From Ulota crispa (Eukaryota > Streptophyta > Bryopsida > Orthotrichales > Orthotrichaceae), in the NCBI GenBank assembly GCA_963920765.1, contig OY987249.1:4373230-4437229 (forward strand): a stretch of DNA of 64,000 nucleotides, read 5' to 3'. Shown piece after piece: positions 48,701 through 59,264 of this stretch (within the stretch, counting starts at the first letter, position 1; each line of letters opens with the position of its first letter). Below the pieces are notes generated by a model. It was not told where the DNA came from, did no database searches, and saw only the letters and a list, made by a program, of their open reading frames with translations. A program made the position numbers and the translations under genes.

Positions 48701-51700
48701 TAATACTAATGTAAGAGAAAAAAAAATGATGTGCTTATTCATTTTTTGTAGAGTTTCAATTTGCAAAGTTAAACCTCTCAGTGAGGTCAAAGTTGATTAA
48801 GGATGATAACATTGTACTGACTTCTAAATCCTATGCCGTAATGCATGTGATAATGTGTTCCGTGGTGGTATTCTAGTCTTCCTTACATGTCATGCTTTGA
48901 GAGAGGAGGTACTTGTATATCAAAATAGAGCAATGACTTGAGGGAAAGAGGGCATGGAAATGACGTTGACCATAGACAATAAAGTCAAAAGCTGACGTAC
49001 TTCAAAAGTTTCTCTTACAAAGGTTGGGCTTACTCAAAACCAAGTGTGACGGAGTTATGTCAGTTGTGATGTTTGTTTGCTCAAACTTTTTTTAGGCACA
49101 TGACATTGTATTGTTGCTTTCTGCAAGTTACATTATATTCTTGTGATGATTGTTGTGGCCAAGGAAGAAGGGCAATACGATGCAGATTTCTGTATTAAGG
49201 GAAGTGTGGAGTTCACAAAACGTGCATAACAAAGGTGAAACTTTATGTCACTATGTTGTCAAACATTTTATGTTTGTGAGTATTGGAAATGAATGATTTT
49301 TTGTTTTAATTTATTTTACTCAATTTAACAATACTAAAGTCTCACATAAGAATGAATATGAAAGGTTGTTGATGGATTTAGGGGTTTTTAAATGAGAAAC
49401 TTTGTAGCTGCAGAGGCTACAAAGTGTCTATTTGTCTTAGCCGTAATTGGACTGTGGTGTGCATCTCTTATAGTGAAATGTAATTGAGAAACTGTTAATG
49501 ATGGAGGAATATGAATAGAATCAATTTTGAAGAAGATGATGAAATGAAATTGCTTTGCAACAGAAGTTAGGATGACCACCTTTAAAGATTTGGAATTGAG
49601 TTACAAAAAATGAATTATGAAATAATGAGGTTGCCAAGATTGTGCCGAGGAATTTGAAAATGCAAATGGAATTGTGGTGCTATTGTTTGAGAAATTGATT
49701 GTTGTAAATCTAAATTGGACAGGCTTACTGAAAAGACGCAATTTGTATTCAGGACCTTATGACTGCATGTGTCACAGATGACAATGGCATACTAAATACG
49801 AGGAGGAATGGTAGTGGAATTGAAAAAAAGTGCGCTATATTGGGGAGTTTATATGAATACATAATTATTGCTGGGCATGGAAAAATGTACACAATTTGGT
49901 TGTCACCGCACACTGCATTGGAAATAGAATAGGATGTGTGATCAGTGCAGTAAGTAGTGACTACTATGATGGAGGAGGGGCTGCTGTTCTTATTAATTTT
50001 TGTTTCTTTGGTCTTGTTTCAAAAGGTCAATTTGTGGCAGTTCTGCAATAGGTGATGGACGTGAAGGTGGGTGTCCGCATGATTTGACTTTTTCAAGTTC
50101 TGGGTTTCAATTGAAGTACAGTTTAGTTAAAAGCAAAATAGAAGAACTAATTCTTATTGGGTAGAATAGATGTTCAGTCATGTGAGTAGATTTGTTGGAT
50201 GCAAAACGGTTAGCTTTGCTGCTTCATTGAAACGTCTAATGTCTGAAGTATTTTTGTAGATTGGAGTGAGAAGAAAGGAATGTTTGTTAGAGAAGATGAT
50301 ATTCCATGCAAGCTTTGTCATGCTTCTAAGGATATACGGGAAAGTGTACGAACTGTATTTGTACATGAATTGCCGGAACGAGTAGTGAAGGTAAATTCAT
50401 TGAAACAATTGTGGAAAGCAATCTAAAAACATTGTACATAAAGAGTAAAAGCTATGAAACACAATATTCATTAATTTGGGAATTATAGCACATTTTGGGA
50501 CTGCTGGCCACATTTTCATTTCATGCCACGCCCATTTTATTTCCACTTTTTCATGACTAATTCAAATGTAGACATCTATCATTTGTAAAGTATTTGTAAA
50601 GTATCAATTTTTTTCTCACAAGTGTGCCAAACAAGATTAAGATGAGAGTTTCAGATGAAGGAGACATACAAATTGGGAATTGCCGTTTCCCAAATTAATG
50701 AATATCGTGTTATGAAGAGTAACAAAGTAGGTTTGACCATTTTGGAAGGACAAAGTAGGGATCTAAAATGGAGTACTTGAAGGTAAATAGGGACAATTGT
50801 TAAATATGATTGAGCCCATAACACTGTAAGTATAAATATTAGGAAGAATAAGAGGAAGTTGTAATAAAGTCAGAGGGGTTTAGAAACCATGTGAAGAGGT
50901 GAAGAAAATTCTTGGAGAAATAACTTTCAAGAGAAATATCAGTGCTGCTGGTATTTTCATTTTTTTACTCTATAACCTCTGTTTTCTAAAACTTAGGAGG
51001 GAAGACTTGCTATGTCAGTGGATGTAGTACTAGGGAGTTTCATGTATTGAGGGCAATTCATAGTTCAGATGAAGTAAGGAAACATAATTTATTCTAAGAA
51101 ACTTATAGATCATTTACAGTGGCCATTACATTAATAGTAGGTAGGAGTGTTGGTTTTTTGCGTGATGTGGTTTTCAAGGTGTATGTGTGGGTATTGTGTC
51201 ACTAATACTTGGCAGTTCACTAACATTTTGCCTATTGTGGATGTGATTTGGAAATGCAAAGAATGTAATTTTCAATGATGACTGCACTAGTAGAGAGGTA
51301 TATATATTTTAGGACTTGGAATTATGTTGATCGGAGAGGAAGGTGAGAGTGAAGTACATTTGTAATTATTCTTGCATGAAGGGAGGATATTTTCATATTC
51401 AGTGTAGTATCTTGACATTTTGTGGAACGAAGAGCTAGATTTTGTTTGTAATAGGGCAGATGGGCATATGTATTGTGTTCATTAATTAAAAACTGCACGT
51501 AGTGTAGAAATGAGTGGAATAATTGCACCTTGAAGTTTGTAGTTATCTCAAATTACTGATTGGACTAGGTCGATGAATGTCAATAAGTAATGACTACTTG
51601 GAATTCTAAATTTCCTATTTGTGAATGTTTGTCAATGGAATGCAAGTCAAGTATAGCAGTAACTGTCAGTTATTTTGAATTGGTGTTTGCAAAGAGGAGA

Positions 51701-53534
51701 ATGTAAGTGCACGTGAGCTTTGAATTTTCAATGGATGGTCACTAAATGTGGAGGTATCAGAGGCCGACAGAGTGTGCAGCAATAACAGATGTTACAAAAA
51801 TACAAGCACATTCTGTGGAGGAAGTTGACGAGAAGGGGAAGGTCGGTGGCAAGTCCAATAATGCAATGGCGGGACTGGTATGGAGTAGAGCGGGTGTGAA
51901 GTTTTTGAGGGTATATTGTCTTCTTTGAAACAAGTGAGTACACGTCAAAAAGAGGAGTGTAGTTTGAATATATCAGAAGCTTTTTTGGAATTCCAAAGGC
52001 CTTTTAGAAATAGTGAAAGAAGCTGGTAGTAGATCATGTTTAATGTTCTCTGCATCAGTATGTAGTGTCAGCGTATAGGAGGTTTGCATCTGTCAAACTA
52101 AATCAGTGCATGTATAGAAGTGATCATTATCGTGTTCAGTATATGAAAGGAATGTGCTTAAGTGGAGAGAACTAAGAAAAAGTGTGTTTGTAGTGCAACT
52201 ATTCAGTATGTATCACAAAGGTTTTGGAACTTTGGCGGTATGAGCTCCCGGTGAGGTAAACATCTGCAACTAGAGTATGGGACGGTGTTTTTGGGAATAG
52301 TATCAACAGATCTAGTGCAAGGTTTTATTTTTTTGAAATGTATTGCAAAGTGGAGAATACGTGGACTTTTAGATCTACACCATAACTTGAAGTGTTTCTT
52401 GTTTTGTTCATGCAGAGGTGGTGTAATGCACTGACGTCGACAATACAGGTGTTGGAGCACAATGTTCAATTAGGATTTCTTTACCTCAAACTGTGGAGCT
52501 TATTACAGTAATGTTGTCATATCTATAGTTGAGACGGAGAAATACTTTTGATGTGAAAGCCAACTCTGAAGGTGTTTGTATATGGAAAGTGAGTAATTTG
52601 TAGTCATGGTTAATGCAGTCTATTAAGTTAATTTAATCTATATGTCTTTGCAGTCTATGGAAGAGAGCACTTGAAGAGGAGGAAGAGGCTTTTATACTAT
52701 GGAGTTGCAGCAAAGGAGGGAATCCATGGGACAGACCTAAGGTTCGTTCAAAGGGGCTTTATGTATGTACAATCAAGAAGAGGGGAATGTTTCTTGGAGA
52801 GCGTTGTTACATATACTGGCATTATGAACTTCATAAAAAATTGTGGAACTGTGTATATGACATGGGACAATGTTTTGTGTATTTGTTTTTGAAGCATGTA
52901 GTACTCCACTTTTTAGGAAGTAGTCACATGTTCTATTCTTGTATGTAGTTTAGCATTATATGTTGCCGGTATGAGACCACAGCAATAGGTGGTCAATGAT
53001 TGGTGTACTTTCACTTGAATAGGTTTTATTGAACATTACATCAAGAGTAGGTAGTTAGATCTGCGTAGTGGTTCAAATAGTTCCGAGGTTGCGCACTATT
53101 GAATGAAATGAATAAAATATTGTGACAATTGGTATTGACAAAGTTCTTGTGTGTGTGTGGACATTTGTTAAGTGGTGTATTTGAGGTGTCACCAATTACC
53201 GTATTACTTGTACTAAAGTTGCATCTGTACTGTCAAGTAGAAACTGAACTCGCACATGTGAATGCTTGTGTATTTCAAAGTGTATGGACTTAGTTTGTCA
53301 TAGAACTTCAGAAGGTATGTGTAACCGGATATGCTAATTTGGAATGCATGAGGACAATGGACATTAAAGTTTTGAAACATTGGTTGCACTACAACATTTT
53401 TTATATGATGTACGCCAATGAATTCTATAAAGTTGGTATCCTTGTGTACAACCAATCAAGAATAAAGTTATCAAAAAATGTAGAAAAGAAGAGTACATGC
53501 CGCGGTACAATTGATTGTGTCCTTATGGAATGTG
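45748..53534. other. Right arm of the big CACTA element, non-coding, C-poor
   Basis: G/A/T-rich on the plus strand: for example 49501-49560 has 14 G and 3 C by hand count. The only longer frame, 47057-47476 plus (TPIGPFHFEDFIEHFK, CRPDCGFSKFGNL), is not recognised and may be a chance frame downstream of TNP1. Other frames are short and on either strand. No nested insertion was recognised. Confidence 0.6.
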
Positions 53535-53682
53535 TGGATCTATCAAAAATTGACAGAAAATTGACATGAGATTGACATAATTGTGTCAAAAAAACGTCAT
53601 AATCGCCACATCCTAATTGACACAACAATTGACACAATTATGTCAAATTTATATCAATTAGGACTCCATTTTCTTTGTAGTG
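53535..53682 (-). promoter_or_regulatory. Right terminus with subterminal repeats
   Basis: ATTGACA or TGTCAATT and close variants occur about eight times in both orientations, ending TTTCTTTGTAGTG. It mirrors the left terminus and is the likely cis target of the element's TNP1 protein. Confidence 0.7.
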
Positions 53683-53685
53683 GAG

Positions 53686-53848
53686 GGGATTCCAAGCCCC
53701 AAGTATCAAACCTAAACTAACCCTCTCTAATTAGGATAGTGGAGACTTTTGGAGGGGATCTCAAGCCCTTAGTATTAAACCTAAACTAACCCTCTCTAAC
53801 TAGGTTAGTGGGGACTTTTGGAGGGGATCCCAAGCCCCAAGTATCATG
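53686..53848. repeat. 69-bp tandem repeat: rest of unit 1, units 2 and 3
   Basis: 53686-53710 completes unit 1 (25 bp; 44+25=69). Unit 2 is 53711-53779 and unit 3 is 53780-53848. All carry CTAACCCTCTCTAA, GACTTTTGGAGGGGAT and CAAGCCC. Units 2 and 3 keep the uninterrupted CTTTTGGAGGGGAT, the site hit in unit 1. Confidence 0.93.
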
Positions 53849-54512
53849 TCACTCAAACCGACTAAAATCTATTAAATCTCACCAAATCACTTCTAATGAC
53901 TTACCAAATGGAGTAGGGTAAATGGCATACCGCTAACCATTTGGTGTAACTAATCTAAATCAACATAAGTGGCTATTCCACTTATATTGTTGTAATTTCA
54001 ACGTTAAGTAAAACAAAAAATAAATTCAAGACTTTTGGTGCTGAATCTGGGACTCACACCTCCATATTGGCTCCAAAAACCGGATCAAACAAGATCCGGG
54101 GTCACTTCTCTCTCCTCTTCTTCCAACACTCACATTCCCATACACAACACTCCAAGTGATCAATTCAAAGTGCTGAGATAAGAAAACTTTGCTTGCATTA
54201 GAAGGATTAAAGATAACAAATGAATTGAGGCACTAATCTCAACCATGCCTCTAATAACTAATCATGGAGAAGCTAAAAAGTCTCCTTCTGAAAAGCTGTG
54301 GTCCCCAGAATGACAAGTGTCATTTCCTTTACCAAAAAGTAGTGGTCCCCTTTTAGCCACAAAATCCCAAAAAAAATGAATATGAGATCCTATAATCCCG
54401 GATTCAGGTGCTACATGCACTGTACCAAGAAGTAATTATAATTTTACTCCTAGTGCCTGCTCCCTTTATTCTATTTATCCTAGTTACTTCAGTTAGTACT
54501 ACTACTGAACGA
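53849..54512. other. No gene recognised; 3' flank of the gag-like gene
   Basis: No coding resemblance. TTGGTGCTGAATCTGGGACT near 54038 vaguely resembles a retrotransposon primer site, but there is no LTR pair to support it. Confidence 0.4.
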
Positions 54513-56360
54513 TTAGGTCTTCTTTTTCTTCTGAGCCATAGACACCGCCTTCCGCGTTGGCAGCCTCCAGTTTTCGCTCGTGCCCTTGCCCTTGACAGGA
54601 ACCTTACCTTTCTTCTTCCGGGTAGTTTGGGCTGCAAGTTTGACTGCTTCTAGATCAGAGTCATCGGATGAATTCAAAACCTTTGAATCATCCAAAGACT
54701 CTAAAATCTCTCCATCACTTGTTGTTGCCTCAGCAGGAGAGTCATCCGGAATATCATTCTTGATCGGATACACAGTGCTCTTGTACAGAGAAAATGACTC
54801 CCTTGCACGCTTGGCCGTCGTTTTCCTCTTTAACGGACTAGGCATACGTTTCAAAGCCTGCTCCTCCGGTGTCGTGGGATCCTAGCTCTAATCCTGGGAT
54901 CCGGGTGCTGACTTCTCCTCTTTGGCACCCACATCAATCTTGTTGGGTAGACGACTAGATGTCAGGGTCGTCACTTTCTTCATCTCCTTTGGTGTAGTCG
55001 GCTTCGGCGATTGCACTATAGGAGACTTCCAGGTGAGTGTAGCATTCTTGCCTTGCCTAGATCCTTCACCTACACCCTAGTGGGTTTTAATACTTGCCAG
55101 GATGGTCCTCATCTCCAACAGCATCACCTCCATTGTTTTTCTGTACTCCACCACCACTAAAACCACCTTGGCCCTAATTTGCAACCCTGCCTTCAAGGCT
55201 TCCGCCTCATAGAGCTTCGCTTTGGTCACCACGTCGCCCGGATTCCCGACAAAGCGCACAAGCTTAGCGATCTCCATGTTGGCCTTGCAAGCTGCCTTGT
55301 CTCTTTCGCTCTCATCCTTCAACTTTTCCTGCAGATCCTTTACCTGTTGGGCCAACTTATCCATCTCCAATTGCCTCGAGGTTTTGAGTTTAATTAAACT
55401 CTTCACCTCAAAAATCATGTCTTTTGGTGTAGCCCCTCCCAGGAGCTTGTGCATGGTCTGGTTATGCTCTTGGTGGATACGTATCACCCGTTGGACCTCT
55501 CCTAAGTCCTTCACAATTCCGAGAATAAGGTCCGGCTTAAACCTTTTTGGGCCTACCAGTTTGGGCACCTCTGACAATTCAACGATGTCCTTCCCCTTAC
55601 TACGGACTTCCGTGGTCACCTCTACATCCGGTGACTTCTCATCTGAGTAATCCTTATCTTTTTCCTCTCTTGGTTCCGGCTTTGAGGTAATGTCGTTTAC
55701 CCTCATTACCTCTGCCTTCTTCCATTTGAGGTTCTCTCTGTCTCTCAACAAGTTGTGGTAAGAATAGAGATGGAAGAGAAAAGGGGAAAGCCCAAAAGGC
55801 TTGGTGTTTCTTAACGCCTTGACTAATCTATCCACTAGGTTCCGGATCACTAACCCCTAGTTCACCAGCCACTCTCTTGACAGCGCACCAAAGATGGTGT
55901 TGGCAAAGATGAGTATAAGATAGGTAGGACGCTTGGGAAGCAGGATTGGGATCAGGAACTCTAGGACTCTTCTCTCCCTCCAGATTTTACAATCTGAGAC
56001 AAAATGACCATTCTTACTATGAGGTATGTTAGAGAATTTCCCCTCAGCAAACTTGTCAGTCTGGGTAGCTAGTCTGCTCCCCTTCTGGCTAAACCTGTAA
56101 ACCTCACTCCAAACCTTGGAGGTCCAACTGTCTGGGTTAGCTCTCAAGGTGTCAAGCCACTCACTAGAGGGTTTTTTCAGCAACTCCCTCACAATCTCCT
56201 CATCCCTCAGATTCCAGGGTACTAGGATTAACCCCTGGCATCCCATCTTCTTCAAGTCCTTCTCTAGATTCGCTCTCTTCGTAGGATCCTGGGATATGCC
56301 CAGACAAACCAATCTAAGGGCTTTTGTAATCGGAGCCTTGTCCTGTCTGATCCTTCCCAT
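54513..56360 (-). pseudogene. Gag-like plant transposon protein, four in-frame TAG
   Basis: One frame of about 616 codons from an ATG at 56360 (MGRIRQDKAPITK) to TAA at 54513, with no frameshift and stops only at TAG 55857, 55077, 54888 and 54882. Residues 1-190 (VPWNLRDEEIVRELLKKPSS, SKVWSEVYRFSQKG, NTIFGALSREW, LSPFLFHLYSYHNLLR) look like the N-terminal domain of uncharacterised transposon proteins common in plant genomes. Then come a charged linker, a coiled-coil-like stretch (KLAQQVKDLQEKLKDESERD), and a Ser/Asp-rich and Lys-rich tail (KKKGKVPVKGKG). Function unknown; a gag-like or DNA-binding role is inference. An upstream frame across 56361-56560 has further stops and reads as leader. 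Plus-strand frames here (54408-54885, 55222-55650, 56116-56562) are antisense shadows. Confidence 0.75.
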
Positions 56361-57340
56361 CGATTTTGACACTCTTAATGCGAGAACTAGGAAGAACTAC
56401 AATCTAGACTACCGCAAAGTCAATCTCACACAAGCTCTCAAGAGAGGAAAGAAGAGAATGAAGCGTGAATATGATAGAAGGAAGGGAAGAATAAGAAATG
56501 GATGGAGAAGGCCATTCTTGCCTAACCCCCCTCCCTTAGTTACTGCCCGGAACAATGATTAGGGCCGTTGAAAGACCGTTGCACCTAATCATTGAATATT
56601 AGGACCATTGTTAGAATCTATTTGAGATTCCAATAGGGTCATTAGTACCCGGCGTACTTCTAATCCTTTTCCGGTACTATTCACACTGCCCTTAATCCTT
56701 AATTCTAGGTTTTGATCCTAAATTCTTGGATGGTAATCTAGTCAAGCCAAGAACCAGAAGGTTCTTTCTTAACTGTTTTATCTATTCTGGACAGGGTGTA
56801 ATATACTAACCTTATTCATTTATTAAATTTCCTGTTTTTGGTTCAAGAAAACAAAAAAAATTAACAAAAGAGGTTAGCTTATATATACAATAAGAGAACA
56901 GCTCTCTTTTCCTAACTTATGGGTTGCCACATCATACTACTAAAATCACAATGATCTTTGTAGTATCACACCTTAACCTTTGCAATATCACAACTCCACT
57001 CTTTACAATATGATCGTATTACTAAAATCACAGTGACATTTGTGATACCACATCTTGACTTGTACTATATCACATCTCTAGTCTTGATGATTTTATCATA
57101 TAGATATAGTTTGAAGACTAATTGAAATATTTGCTTTATATTCTATTTAACATATAAAAATCCTAATAAAATACTAATGGTGAATGCATAGCATAGCAAG
57201 CGCCGACCGCTAATTAAACAACAACAAAAAATAGAAGGCAAATTAGTACTAGGGTAGGAGCACCCCTCATTGTTAATGTCCCCGTCCCCAATACCTACTT
57301 GCATCAGTGATGTCAGTGACTATCAATTTAAAAAAAACTA
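56361..57340. other. Leader and flank; diverged tandem duplication at ~56935-57075
   Basis: ACTAAAATCACA(A/G)TGA, then a TTTGT(A/G) segment and TATCACA or ACCACA, occurs twice about 75-80 bp apart (56937 and 57014). No gene is recognised. Confidence 0.5.
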
Positions 57341-57420
57341 GGTATGGGTGACAAAATGATGGATATGGGTGACAAAATGATGGTTATGGGTGACAAAGTG
57401 ATGATTTTGGGTGATTAGCA
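57341..57420. repeat. 21-bp minisatellite, ~4 units
   Basis: GGTATGGGTGACAAAATGAT and close variants repeat about four times in direct orientation, with the last unit diverged. Confidence 0.85.
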
Positions 57421-58314
57421 TGACGATTTTGAGTGCCCCATCTCACTATTTAAGAACTCCTCAAGTTGGTACTATGATTGTATGAGCACACTAACGACTT
57501 CTCCTACACACAACTTTACATTTTCAATAATTTAGGACTTGAAAATTCTTTGTGAACATATGTTTGCAATTGAAACGTTCAAATATCAATGCCAATATTT
57601 TTTATTTCCTCTTCCTAACTTAACACTACTTTTTTCAAAATTCATCAACTAATTTTCCTACTCCAAAACCCTTAGTTTCACGCTTATGGTTTCTCCTACC
57701 TTATTACCTTTGTTTTAAAAAAAACTTTAACTTTTCCACCCTGGTCCCACATCAACATATGTGCAGTAAACTGAGCCAGTAAACGGAGTCTAAACGAAGG
57801 GATAAATTTAAGTTCATTCTGAAAGGCCCGCCGTTGTGGGTGTTGGAGGGAAAGCACAGAATCCAAGGGGGGAGGGTAAGTTACTAAGCAAGCCGGTGGC
57901 AGGGCACGGAAAACCAAACCAGTTTCCAAGTGCAAACTGCAAACCTAGATTGAACCAGCCTGCCCAGCTCTGCTTGCCCGACGGCCATGCTAGGGAACGG
58001 AAATTATGGAATCCAGCGGTCCTTTTACAGGTTTTTTTGTCTTGGCCTGACTGGCGATGTACTCCCACATTCGTCACGGAAGGTGGGCAATTGGGCATCA
58101 TTCCTATTTCCCTCCTTTTGACCATTCATTCCACTCTTCCCTGTACTAGAGGTGTACATTTCTACGCTAGCATGCATACCCAATGAGCGGGAAAATCCAA
58201 AAATCATTAGAAAGTCAGTCAAATGAAATGTATGAAAAAAACCGGTTGCAATTTTGAATCAATCGGTCAAAACCGGCTAGATTTTTTCAAACGTCTAATT
58301 ATAGTATAAATATG
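57421..58314. other. No gene recognised; G+C-richer patch 57820-58200
   Basis: Frames on both strands at 57814-58222 overlap each other and reflect raised G+C content, not a family. It could be the end of an unrecognised element. Confidence 0.4.
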
Positions 58315-59264
58315 TACAATAAATATTGCATTTAGGTTGTCTTGACAAATAGGTTGTCTTATCCTAGAAAGTTGTCTCATGTTTCAGGTGCATGCAACTC
58401 TCTAATTTTTAGGATTTTACATGATTTATAATGTGGATGTTGCTAATTTGTTTTTCCGCAATATCATTGTTGTTGTCAAGCCCTATAAAAAAAGTTATTA
58501 CCATGATTATTGATGAAAGTTACTAAAGCAACATTAAAAATAATAATATAGATAATGTAAAATGTCAAGAAATTAGTTTGGAGTAACCTAAACACAATAT
58601 ACACTATAGGCAATATGCGGTGCATGCATTAAAAAATTTGGTTGAAAATAACAAATGTACACTAAATATTGCATTTAGGTTGCCTTGACAATTAGGTTGC
58701 CTTACCTTGGTAGGTAGTTACCTCATGACTCATCACTTGGTCACTTTGAGGCATATGCAATTCTTTAGATATTTTGATTTCTCATGGTTTACAACTTGAA
58801 CATTTGTTCATTTGTCTTTTTATAACTTAGTTGTTGTTGCAAGGTCCTTTAAAAATTGTTTATTGTAGTAATTTTTGTTGAACATTTTTGTAGTTACAAT
58901 GAATATTTATATAGTGCAAAATGTCAAGAAATTAGTGTGGAGCAACCTAAACGCAAAATTCAGTGTACACCAAATAGTGCATTTCTCAACAATTAGGTTG
59001 CCTTACCTTGGAAAGTTACCTCATGACCCACCACTTGCCCACTTGGAAGTGCATACAACTCTTTACATATTTAGATTTCACTTGATTTACAACTTGGATA
59101 TTGCTAGGTTGTCTTTCTACAACTTTGTAGTAGTTGCCAAGTCTTTTAAAAATGATTCATTACAATAATTATTGCTAAAAATTACTGTAGCAATAGTAAG
59201 TATTCAAATAGTGTGGAATGTCAAGAAATTAGTGTGAGGCAACCTAAATGCACTATTTGGTGTA
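58315..59264. mobile_element. Three MITE copies in a head-to-tail row
   Basis: Copy 1 is about 58315-58607, copy 2 is 58658-58967 and copy 3 is 58966-59264. Each starts TACA(C/A)(T/C)AAATA.TGCATTTAGGTTG or a truncated form and ends with the inverse, for example CAACCTAAATGCACTATTTGGTGTA, so each has TIRs of about 25 bp. All three share internal blocks GTCAAGAAATTAGT, CATGCAA or CATACAA and TTGTTGTTG or GTAGTTG. Copies 2 and 3 share a single TA at 58966-58967. No coding capacity. Confidence 0.82.

Larger units (their letters stand above)
27576..53682. mobile_element. Large CACTA (En/Spm) element, 26,107 bp
   Basis: The left end CACTACAAGGAATTTGGGCC and right end (reversed) CACTACAAAGAAAATGGAGT both continue CTAATTGA(C/T)ATAAA. 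GAG flanks both sides (27573-27575 and 53683-53685). Joining the flanks minus one GAG rebuilds a 69-bp unit identical in length to its neighbours at 53711-53779 and 53780-53848, which serve as in-window empty sites. Inside are TNP2 with DUF4218 and DUF4216 on the minus strand (39.5-33.7 kb) and a TNP1/TnpA-like gene on the plus strand (43.1-45.7 kb). Clear termini and target duplication, with few frameshifts, suggest a relatively young insertion, yet its genes are full of stops. It is at the large end of the CACTA sizes I know. The arms (27.7-33.4 and 45.8-53.5 kb) are non-coding. Confidence 0.95.

Noticed and set aside
27532..53848. Telomere-like CCTAAAC/AACCCT in the 69-bp repeat
   Set aside because: Not in tandem 7-bp register; only part of a longer unit.
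43117..56360. TAG as a reassigned sense codon or nuclear editing target
   Set aside because: Paralogues in the same window use CAG at the same sites, the silent elements also carry TGA and frameshifts, and no nuclear TAG reassignment is known in land plants. Decay is simpler.
54408..56562. Plus-strand frames at 54408-54885, 55222-55650 and 56116-56562
   Set aside because: They are antisense to the gag-like minus-strand frame, which has domain-like composition and an ATG-to-TAA span.
53686..57700. LTR retrotransposon around the gag-like gene
   Set aside because: I looked for a direct terminal repeat pair and a convincing primer site near 54038 and found neither; no reverse transcriptase or integrase peptides are present.
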